In this document: one piece after another, positions 36,201 to 43,130 of the stretch
Position numbering within the stretch: the stretch's first letter is position 1
Layout of the letters: each line of letters starts with the position of its first letter
From: Planctomycetota bacterium
Lineage (GTDB): Bacteria; Planctomycetota; Phycisphaerae; WQYP01
DNA: 45,441 nucleotides
NCBI GenBank assembly: GCA_021819825.1
Contig: JAKAEZ010000018.1
Span: forward strand, 1 to 45,441
Reading direction: 5' to 3'
The notes under the pieces: model-generated
Seen by the model: the letters and a program-made list of their open reading frames with translations, nothing else
Database searches by the model: none
What the model was told of the DNA's origin: nothing
Program-made: the position numbers and the translations under genes

Positions 36201-38392
36201 CCTTGGTACGTACTGCTCAGCCAACTGCCAATGCCCTGCCAAAAGCTATTCCCAAATCCTGGGTTCACATTTATACTGCTGAACGAGGCCGTAGCCAATG
36301 CTTGTGCGTCGCCGGATGAGACGAAAACCCCGGCTTGCGTGGCGGTGCCCGACGTGATCCAAGGTACACTAAAAGAGTCGGAGCCAGTTGGCCCCTTTGT
36401 TCCCACCCACGTCCAGTCGCCGCTTGGTCCACCTTGGATTTCGTAATAGAGATAAATGTTTCCGCCGCTGTCAATACTTATGGCGAGTGCAACGGGCACG
36501 GTAATAGCGCTGGCGCTATTCGTGCCAACCGCCTGCGTCACGACGCCAGCGTCACTGGTGTAAGAGTATGCCAGTGTTCCAGCGCCAGTAATGTAGAGGG
36601 CCAGGTAGGAACTCCCGACCGTTACCGCGACACCAGCGGCGGCACTACCGCCACCGGATGGCGGACTTACAACCGACGTAACTGTATATCCGTTGGAGCC
36701 GAGGGAGATCGGCTGGTAAGCGAAACAAAATTGGCCAGCTTGCACGTTGCCCGATTCGCCACTCATGGTCCAAGTACTTCCATTATCTATCGTTGTTGGA
36801 GCGGCTCCATTCGCAGTAGCACCAAAATTTGTATAGGACCAGGCGACCGTGCTGAAGGAACCCTCTGGTGACCATGAACTCTGATAAGTATTTCCGCCAG
36901 CACTGTCACTGGCCCGCACTTGCAAATCATAGGTGGTATTGGGGTTCAAGCCCGTCAGTTGCACCGATGTTCCAGTTGTTGTAGGAGCGGTCGCCCAGCC
37001 GAGCAGAGATCCTTGAACAATGTATTGCAGCGTATAAGTGGTCGTTTCGCCGCCCGCAGCGCTTGACGCCCCCCAGTTGATTGTGGCGCTGGTGGCAGTA
37101 ATGTTGCTGGCCGATGGTGTTCCGGGTGTCGAGGGCGTTGGGTTGACCGTACTAAAGGACCCAGTGGCCGTGCTGCTACTGCCGAAGCTATCGGCGGCAT
37201 AGACTTGCAGTGCGTAGTTGGTATTCGGCTGCAGACCCGTTAAGAAATAGGATGAACCGTTTACGGTGAGGGTTGTCCAACTCGGTATTATGTCACCACT
37301 TGGCTCGTATTCCAACTTGTAGGTGATGGTATAACCACTGGGTGCGCTTGACGCCCCCCAGTTGATTGTGGCGCTGGTGGCAGTAATGTTGCTGGCCGAT
37401 GGTATACCGGGTGTCGAGGGCGTTGGGTTGACCGTGCTGAAGGAACCCTCTGGTGACCATGAACTCTGATAAGTATTTCCGCCAGCACTGTCACTGGCCC
37501 GCACTTGCAAATCATAGGTGGTATTGGGGTTCAAGCCCGTCAGTTGCACCGATGTTCCAGTTGTTGTAGGAGCGGTCGCCCAGCCGAGCAGAGATCCTTG
37601 AACAATGTATTGCAGCGTATAAGTGGTCGTTTCGCCGCCCGCAGCGCTTGACGCCCCCCAGTTGATTGTGGCGCTGGTGGCAGTAATGTTGCTGGCCGAT
37701 GGTGTTCCGGGTGTCGAGGGCGTTGGATTCGATGTCGCGAACTGTCCTTCGTTTGACCAAGAGCTGTAGTAGTAGCTGGTTCCGAGCCATCCGGGAACAG
37801 CCCCAACGGCCTGCACCTGCACATAGTACTGCTGGCCAATCGTCAGACCTACGAGGCTGCAAGAGGTACCACTCACACCTTGGGGACCGTTGCTCCAAAA
37901 CCAATCTCCAGGTTTTTCATATTGCACGTCATACGTGATGGCGTCACCGGACTCCGCTGTTGAGGCCCCCCAATTAATCGTCGCGCTAGTAGGCCCAATA
38001 TTAGTGACCCACGGCGTACCAGGTTGGGTCGGTGTCGTGGTTGATGCTTGAATGGTACCGGTACCGGGAGTGATATCGATCATGGTCCGCCCCGCTTTCG
38101 CTGCTGCAGGCGATTGTGTGTCGCTGAAGGTTAAAACGCTGGAATCTCCTCTTGAAGGGGTGCCCGTTCCCGCCTCCAACGGCATGATCAGCGCCGGCTG
38201 CTTGGTGCCGTAATCGGCGAGGGCAGAGGTGGCGAAAGCCGCCGCCGTGCCGCTTAAATAAAGCCTCTGTTCCAAGACCTCAAAGCGCGGACCCTGACGC
38301 TCTGGGCAACGCTGTCGCTTCAGGTTCCTGCGACTACGCAATTTGGACTTTGCTGATTGAACAACCCCATACGCAGAACCGATGACATCCAT
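33239..38392 (-). CDS. LEPR-type exoprotein with FN3, MBG/Ig and dockerin domains (1,717 aa)
   Basis: ATG 38392 is chosen because AAGGGG lies about 8 nt upstream. Residues 1-50 are basic, followed by FEVLEQRLYLSG, a variant of the LEPR-xLL segment with Gln for Pro. Four FN3 domains follow (about 115-520; repeated SNITATSATINWGASSA), then a beta-sandwich (about 520-715; SLGSNGYTVTSVVSPPSGGG). A middle part of about 270 residues is unassigned. Ig-like and two MBG/YDG-type domains (about 985-1330; LTITAANQTIIYGNGPELAV, DANYNITYDYGTLTI) come next. A type I dockerin lies at about 1462-1520 with two calcium loops, DVDGDGVVNSND and DLDCDGVINSND. A Ser/Thr/Pro-rich tail of about 190 residues ends SSVF. 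Dockerins bind cohesins, suggesting assembly into a surface complex. The PEP-CTERM gene follows after 17 nt, probably one operon. Confidence 0.9.
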   Translation of the reverse strand: MDVIGSAYGVVQSAKSKLRSRRNLKRQRCPERQGPRFEVLEQRLYLSGTAAAFATSALADYGTKQPALIMPLEAGTGTPSRGDSSVLTFSDTQSPAAAKAGRTMIDITPGTGTIQASTTTPTQPGTPWVTNIGPTSATINWGASTAESGDAITYDVQYEKPGDWFWSNGPQGVSGTSCSLVGLTIGQQYYVQVQAVGAVPGWLGTSYYYSSWSNEGQFATSNPTPSTPGTPSASNITATSATINWGASSAAGGETTTYTLQYIVQGSLLGWATAPTTTGTSVQLTGLNPNTTYDLQVRASDSAGGNTYQSSWSPEGSFSTVNPTPSTPGIPSASNITATSATINWGASSAPSGYTITYKLEYEPSGDIIPSWTTLTVNGSSYFLTGLQPNTNYALQVYAADSFGSSSTATGSFSTVNPTPSTPGTPSASNITATSATINWGASSAAGGETTTYTLQYIVQGSLLGWATAPTTTGTSVQLTGLNPNTTYDLQVRASDSAGGNTYQSSWSPEGSFSTVAWSYTNFGATANGAAPTTIDNGSTWTMSGESGNVQAGQFCFAYQPISLGSNGYTVTSVVSPPSGGGSAAAGVAVTVGSSYLALYITGAGTLAYSYTSDAGVVTQAVGTNSASAITVPVALAISIDSGGNIYLYYEIQGGPSGDWTWVGTKGPTGSDSFSVPWITSGTATQAGVFVSSGDAQALATASFSSINVNPGFGNSFWQGIGSWLSSTYQGIVTDVRTVTGVLVNPAQAIESQIESALQNTSGTAPTFSQFTNNLGNAIEQQLVGNYSEAQLEEGVGISGDYVWPIIPTTPTPPPVTVAFDFGVAADAKLVFTAGTADLQLSADISATLEGGIGVILPGGGLNVSLTEPQLNSRASNPLDTSANLTFTVSAEAMLDLGFVSADWQYTIGTWTLLSTDSSSGQNSDALLPPQGLGQFTVGFPTATDDKVAVFVGLAGTLDLSGQFDVAFPQFSTAPTATAVQAATATYGQGTTLTADVTPTSGTATVNDGTMTFAVDNSGGQQVETLAPVPVGNGVATVSVPSGLDAGDYTIIATYNPSATNPDFGGSSNSGSLTISPASLTITAGSLTTTYSGQVPSFTEVSPIYSGFVNNDTSASLTTLPSQNIVNASPNAGVYTVQASGGVDPNYDIQYISGKLTIDPAPLTITAANQTIIYGNGPELAVNSQTVFYSGFVDGETAANLTTQATLTSAASSSSNAGTYTDDIHVSGASDANYNITYDYGTLTITPAATKTTVANVSGNYGNSTTLTATIVNILSSAQVNQGAVLFDIMSGSTIVESLTSVAVSDGVASAVVSAGLGAGNYTIDATYNPPTANANFTSSHGTGNLIVAGSAPALLSAESVKAQGSAGTFGINLPLTGRPGIEDRIGGPTQLVLTFQNPIALGSNFSVSLNSGTLGTATVSGDTLTINLSGAMDGQTLVVGINNVQDAATGAVGSYSLDVGVLYGDVDGDGVVNSNDINIIRADSGQNVNSTDFQADLDCDGVINSNDINIARSLSGDTLALPIVEVASAQLETTNSNTLNSPYSSTVNAAAQTLEQPSTISPASTGSIPSPSQADVKPAATIKTDPITTPNLVGPRIPDWNLADGLSTAALMAGEPLLAKLAPVSQFAALPVPTSVARGTKNSVSTEAAKSTPRSELKHGNASRYSVYLQIEPVYSTIISAVPPLMDDDLLQNDLISVPLTDAGLLQFGNWSSSVF
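36845..37726 (-). repeat. Near-identical FN3-coding repeats (297 bp, 585-bp period)
   Basis: Copies at 36845-37141 and 37430-37726 are almost identical at DNA level and encode the same 99-residue FN3 unit. A more divergent FN3 unit lies between them. The offset of 585 bp (195 codons) keeps frame. Confidence 0.85.
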
Positions 38393-38986
38393 GATGGAAC
38401 CCCTTCTTTTTGCGCCGGCAATCGTTAAACAACGCGACTGTCGACCATTTACCAAACGCAAAAGGCCGCCGCGCTATCTGTCGCGGCAACCGGGAAAACC
38501 AAGCGGCTTGCAACTTGGGACCGAACTGAGGAAAAGACTCACTCTGCTCAACCCATGCAAATATCTACAACATCTGTTCCGATAAGTCAAGGCCTTTTGC
38601 GATGATTTTGAACAAATTATCGGAAACTTCATATTCAACTTCCTTTAACTGGTTGCCATTCCTGCATTTAGCATCATATTTCGTAATGTCGTATTAATTC
38701 GCACGCCGCCGCCCTCCCGGCGGTTTTTGGGTGCCGCTCTTAATTCCAGATCAGCCAGTCGAACCTGTGCGACATTCGCCACCCAAAAGTCAGAGTAGGT
38801 ACATGTTGGTAACACCCGCGGAACTCCTGTGCAAAAATACTGTACGGCTTCAACTTTCCAATTGTCATTGTTACCATAGTCATTCAACAGCGTGAATCAC
38901 GCGGCTACACTTTATCGCCGTGCGCGTTGCGCTCAATCAGATTTTCGTAACATGTTGCAACGGAGGCGACTTGACCAGAGAAACGC
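38393..38986. other. Divergent regulatory region of the export island
   Basis: This 594-bp region lies between the LEPR/dockerin gene (left) and the HTH regulator (right), and so probably carries both promoters. The leftward promoter candidate is listed separately. The leader of about 160 nt has a small hairpin, GCCGCG/CGCGGC (38468-38473, 38482-38487), with an 8-nt loop. The right half (about 38600-38980) shows no clear gene; a minus ORF of 80 codons (38645-38887) was judged spurious. No rightward promoter was convincing. Confidence 0.45.
38562..38590 (-). promoter_or_regulatory. Candidate promoter of the LEPR/dockerin operon
   Basis: Read leftward: TTGACT (38585-38590), a 17-nt spacer, then TAGATA (38562-38567). 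The spacer shares TATCGG with that of the giant RHS promoter. The -10 match is weak. The predicted leader is about 160 nt. Confidence 0.4.
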
Positions 38987-40684
38987 ATGAAACCTGATTC
39001 CTACAAGCACGCGTATCCCCGCACGCTCCTGGCGGACGTGTTGGCGCTGCTGATGCGGCACCGGGGAATTGATTTCGCCGGCCTCGAGCGAATCTCCGGC
39101 GTGAACCGCGGAACCATTCATAAAATCGCCGCCGCCAGGCGGTCTTGTGAACCGGACATGCGCCAAATTCTGTTGGCGCATCTCGTAAGTGGCGATGCCC
39201 ACGCCCAACTGCTTTCAGATATGTTTGACGGAGATTCAGAACGGCTGCTGGCGATTCCGGAATTCATCACCACCCTTGAGCTATCGTTGGCCCCCACGCG
39301 GAGGCGGGCCGTGCAGGATGGCCTTGATATTGGAGCATTGTGCGGCAACTACGGTTTGATTGAAATGTATTCCGATGCACTGGCCATGGAACAGGCCAGC
39401 AAATGGCTTATCGCTTGCCGTTGGGCTTCGTACATGGTGACTGTGGCTCGCCACAGCGGCGAGCTTTCCGTAGAGCTTTATTCGCGGCTGTTTCATGCTC
39501 GCTTGCTTATGGCCAGTTCCAGATTTACGGAAAGCCGCAACGCGCTGGAACAGGTTTACAAACATAGCATAGTGGTAACCGCCGATTGTATGACTGGGGA
39601 TCATGCGGCCTGGATACGCATGCAGGCCGGCGTATATCTCGGCTGGCTGGACTATGAAATCGGCGACTACACCAGCGCCTTGCGGTACTTAAATACCGCC
39701 ATCGCCGGGATCTGTTCACTCGGTCCGGTAGGCTGCGGCAAGTGTCCGAACCACTCCGATATAGGCCTTGATTTGTTGTGCGCCGTGAAGGGCCTTGACG
39801 CAAAGGATAAACGGTTTGCTTATGCGGCACCGTTGGATTTGCTGAATCTGGCTCTGCATCTCCGGGGGAAGGTGCTGGCCGAAAGGGCTATGTATGTACC
39901 CGAATACATGAATAATCATGACATCCTCGCCGCACGCCAGGCACTGGCTAAATCAGCGGTTGTCTCGGGGTTTATTGGAGGTCGGGGTACAATGGGGCAT
40001 TGTTTATTGTGGATGGCGCGCCTCGCAGCGCTGCGGGCGGCCCAAATTGAAATTGACGCTTCACCGCCACCAATGTCCGTTGAAGACGACCGAATTATGC
40101 GCGCAGCGGAGATGCCCGCGCGCAAAGTGCTGTTGAAGTGCCTGGGCGCGGGATACGACCCCAAAAAACTTTTATCGCTTGCGTCACATGCCTGTTTTGG
40201 CAATTTTCAATCGTCGGAGCTTAATCGCGGGTACTATCAGCGCGCCAAGGCAGTTGTACGCGCTTTGGAAGGGGATTTTACCGGTGCTTTGTCAGGTTTT
40301 GAAGACGCATGCGATCTGTTTACGCACTATGCCCCGGATGCCCGCGGCCTTGGGCCGCTGCTTTATGAACGGTACCTTCTGGAATCAAGGTGCGATCGCG
40401 GCGTCGCGAGGGGAATGGACTGGCTGGTTGCGGCCGTTGCGGTGCATCCCAGCAGGTTCCTTGCCGCAGCCTTGTGCAAAAAATGTATCGCGGTGTCCAA
40501 AGATCGCGGCGTGAAGTTGCTACACGACTCCGCGGGCCGCGTGCTGGCGTTCCAAAAGCCGTTCGCACATCTGCAGCGGTTGGGACTTTCTCTTTGGGGC
40601 CGTGAGGCGGCAAGTGTCATGCAGCGGAACATTCAGACCTGCGAAGATGGTACAAGAGAGGTATATACTCCATGCGTTACTTGA
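38987..40684 (+). CDS. HTH regulator with helical TPR-like C-terminal domain
   Basis: This encodes 565 residues. Residues about 13-65 (RTLLADVLALLMRHRGIDFA, LERISGVNRGTIHKIAAARR) have the layout of an XRE-like helix-turn-helix, with the recognition helix at NRGTIHKIAAA. The remaining about 500 residues are nearly all alpha-helical with TPR-like spacing (AGVYLGWLDYEIGDYTSALR, AKAVVRALEGDFTGALSGFE) and no named enzyme motif. Such HTH-TPR proteins often sense a peptide or partner protein. It includes a Cys cluster (VGCGKCPNHSDIGLDLLC, about 245-265) that could bind metal. It is the first gene of the plus-strand block (M50-HlyD, SecA-like) and is divergent from the LEPR operon, a position suited to controlling both. 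The ribosome site (AGAGAAACGC) is weak. Confidence 0.65.
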   Translation: MKPDSYKHAYPRTLLADVLALLMRHRGIDFAGLERISGVNRGTIHKIAAARRSCEPDMRQILLAHLVSGDAHAQLLSDMFDGDSERLLAIPEFITTLELSLAPTRRRAVQDGLDIGALCGNYGLIEMYSDALAMEQASKWLIACRWASYMVTVARHSGELSVELYSRLFHARLLMASSRFTESRNALEQVYKHSIVVTADCMTGDHAAWIRMQAGVYLGWLDYEIGDYTSALRYLNTAIAGICSLGPVGCGKCPNHSDIGLDLLCAVKGLDAKDKRFAYAAPLDLLNLALHLRGKVLAERAMYVPEYMNNHDILAARQALAKSAVVSGFIGGRGTMGHCLLWMARLAALRAAQIEIDASPPPMSVEDDRIMRAAEMPARKVLLKCLGAGYDPKKLLSLASHACFGNFQSSELNRGYYQRAKAVVRALEGDFTGALSGFEDACDLFTHYAPDARGLGPLLYERYLLESRCDRGVARGMDWLVAAVAVHPSRFLAAALCKKCIAVSKDRGVKLLHDSAGRVLAFQKPFAHLQRLGLSLWGREAASVMQRNIQTCEDGTREVYTPCVT

Positions 40685-40806
40685 TGATATATTATGAAGC
40701 GAAAGGTGCGGAAATATGTTGTATTTTAAAGAAGTACCGGATCAGATGTCTGTTAACAACCGCGTAGTTCTAATGTCAAAAAAACTGTCATTACGGATGT
40801 ATGCTT

Positions 40807-43011
40807 ATGTCTGATACACAGTCAACATTTCATGAATCGTGGCACCGCGTCGCGGATTTAAAGCCCCGCCTGCGGGCGGGCATTCATATCTCCCGGCAGT
40901 ATTTTCGCGGGTGTCTGTGGCACGTTATTCAGGATCAGGCCAACAATGCATTCGCGCGTCTCAATACGCCCGGATACTCATTTGTCGGATTGCTTGACGG
41001 GTCCCGGTCGGTGCGCCAGGCATGGGATATATGCAACACAAAACTTGGCGACGATGCGCCCACACAGGGGGAAGTCATTGAGCTTCTCGGACAACTTGCG
41101 TCCAACAACCTGCTGGAATCCGGTACTTCACCCGATGCCCAGGCCATGTTCGAGCGGTTTAAACGTCGCCGGAATCGTGACCTGCAGGGCCGACTGATGA
41201 ATTTGCTGTTCCCACGCATGCCGCTATTTGATCCCGATGCCATTCTGGAGCGCGGTATTTTTCTGGTGGGGTGGATTTTCGCGTGGCCGGGGCTGATTGT
41301 CTGGGCAATGCTGATCGGGACGGCAGTGTATACACTTTTGAACGCCGGTCCAGTGGCCGGAAAGCTTCTTTCCGATTCCAGCGGTTTACTGCGGCCTGAC
41401 AACTGGCTGCTGTTACTGCTGGCTTTTATCGTGGATAAAACCGTTCACGAATCCGGCCACGCCATTGCCTGTAAAAAGTTCGGCAAGCGTTTTGGCACCG
41501 GAGGCGAAGTACATGTGATAGGCATCATGCTGCTGATTTTTACGCCCGTACCCTATGTTGATGCCTCCAGCGCCTGGCTATTGCCTGATAAATGGCGGCG
41601 GGCGATTGTCGGTGCCGCCGGCATGTGGATGGAATTCGCATTGGCCGCCGTCGCGGCGATTGTCTGGCGATACAGCAATGGGGGATCAACACTCCACGCC
41701 TTCTGTTATAATCTCATGTTCATTGCCAGTGTCGCGACGGTGTTTTTTAACGGTAATCCATTTCTAAGATACGACGGCTATTACATTTTGGCCGACCTCC
41801 TGGAAATACCGAATCTGCTGGGGCGGGCCATGCAATATGCCACATACTTGGCGCGCCATTACCTCTTTGGCGTCAAGCGAGCGATCAATCCCAGCGAGAC
41901 GCCCGGCCAACGGCGCTGGCTGCTGGTTTATCTGGCGCTATCCGGCGTGGTGCGGATTCTGGTTTGCACCGGCATTATACTCTTTCTGGTGGCTAATTTG
42001 CGGCAATATCCGCAGTTGACACTCCTTTTGCTGACCATGGCCGCGATTGCCGCCGCCACCTGGCTGCTGGTGCCGCTGGGACGCGGGACGTGGTACCTGC
42101 TTTCCAACCCGGAACTGGTGCACCTGCGGGGCCGGGCGATCGGCGTCAGCCTTGCCATTGCGGCGGTGGTTGTCACAGCATTGGGAATTGTTCCCTTGCC
42201 CCATCATAGCCGCGTGGAGGGAGTTGTCCGTACGGAAAACCAACGCGGGGTATATGCCCAGAGCGGCGGTTTAATTGCGTGGTTCGCACCGTCCGACAAG
42301 CTGAATCAAACCGTGCGGGCCGGCACCGCGCTGGTACGATTATCCAATCCGATATTGCAAGCAAGTTTAATTCAGGCCCAGTCCCGGCTGGCGGCTGTGC
42401 GGATTAAACGCCGCAAGGCCCTGGCGTCAAACCCCGCGCTGGCCCAGATTCTCTCCCGCCAGATTCACGCACTGAATCAGGAAATCATCCGACTCAATAA
42501 ACGCATTGGCAACCTGACTATCAGCGCTCCGGTTGGCGGCGTCTGGACCAATCGCGCATTGCGCCTGCAATTGGGCGGTTATATCCCACGCGGCGGGAAA
42601 GTAGGAACTATTGCCGATATCACAGAACCATTGATCTACGCCGCGGCCAGCCAGGGCGACGCGGGGCGAATTCTCCGCGCCGGTTCCAAACGGGTTGAAT
42701 TGCGATTGCCGGGGCAGCCTGGCCATGTCATTATTGCCTCATTGGCGCGAGCGTATCCCGGCGGCGGAAATCAACTGCCGTCGGCGGCGTTAAGCTATCT
42801 GGCCGACGGCCCTTTTGCCCCAAGCCTGCATGCAAAGATGCCAAACCAGAGCGCCGAACCCTTTTTCATGCTGGTATTCAAACCGACGGGGAAGGTGCGG
42901 TTGCTGCCCGGTCAGCGCATCGTTGCGCGTGTGCGACTGCCGGATCAGTCATTGCTCACGGATATTGTTCATGATCTTCGCCGAACGCTGCAACCGGGGA
43001 CGGGGTTATGA
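40807..43011 (+). CDS. M50-type peptidase / HlyD hybrid membrane exporter protein
   Basis: This encodes 734 residues (ATG 40807 has GGA 9 nt upstream; ATG 40801 is only 3 nt from it). Residues about 28-110 resemble a PqqD-like winged domain (YFRGCLWHVIQDQANNAFAR, GYSFVGLLDGSRSVRQAWD). A multi-pass membrane part (about 150-460) contains the site-2-protease motifs HESGH (214-218) and NPFLRYDGYY, with Asp323 as the third zinc ligand. Residues about 465-734 are HlyD-like: lipoyl halves (GVYAQSGGLIAWFAPSDKLN; ISAPVGGVWTNRALRLQLGG), a coiled-coil hairpin between them and barrel strands. Similar M50-HlyD proteins occur in bacteriocin and peptide export loci and in planctomycetes. It may bind, process or route exported substrates. 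It is encoded 120 nt before the SecA-like gene on the same strand. Confidence 0.87.
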   Translation: MSDTQSTFHESWHRVADLKPRLRAGIHISRQYFRGCLWHVIQDQANNAFARLNTPGYSFVGLLDGSRSVRQAWDICNTKLGDDAPTQGEVIELLGQLASNNLLESGTSPDAQAMFERFKRRRNRDLQGRLMNLLFPRMPLFDPDAILERGIFLVGWIFAWPGLIVWAMLIGTAVYTLLNAGPVAGKLLSDSSGLLRPDNWLLLLLAFIVDKTVHESGHAIACKKFGKRFGTGGEVHVIGIMLLIFTPVPYVDASSAWLLPDKWRRAIVGAAGMWMEFALAAVAAIVWRYSNGGSTLHAFCYNLMFIASVATVFFNGNPFLRYDGYYILADLLEIPNLLGRAMQYATYLARHYLFGVKRAINPSETPGQRRWLLVYLALSGVVRILVCTGIILFLVANLRQYPQLTLLLLTMAAIAAATWLLVPLGRGTWYLLSNPELVHLRGRAIGVSLAIAAVVVTALGIVPLPHHSRVEGVVRTENQRGVYAQSGGLIAWFAPSDKLNQTVRAGTALVRLSNPILQASLIQAQSRLAAVRIKRRKALASNPALAQILSRQIHALNQEIIRLNKRIGNLTISAPVGGVWTNRALRLQLGGYIPRGGKVGTIADITEPLIYAAASQGDAGRILRAGSKRVELRLPGQPGHVIIASLARAYPGGGNQLPSAALSYLADGPFAPSLHAKMPNQSAEPFFMLVFKPTGKVRLLPGQRIVARVRLPDQSLLTDIVHDLRRTLQPGTGL

Positions 43012-43130
43012 TGCGCTGTGCTTCCCGCGCCACATAGCGCGCCGGCGACCGGGAAATATCCGCGTGTACAATTGGGTCGTATGCGCTACGGAATCGTATA
43101 GCACTGGCAAAAGCGAAACACAGAGGCCCC

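Noticed and set aside
38645-38887. 80-residue minus-strand ORF in the divergent regulatory region
   Set aside because: No ribosome site or recognisable pattern; unlikely to be a gene.
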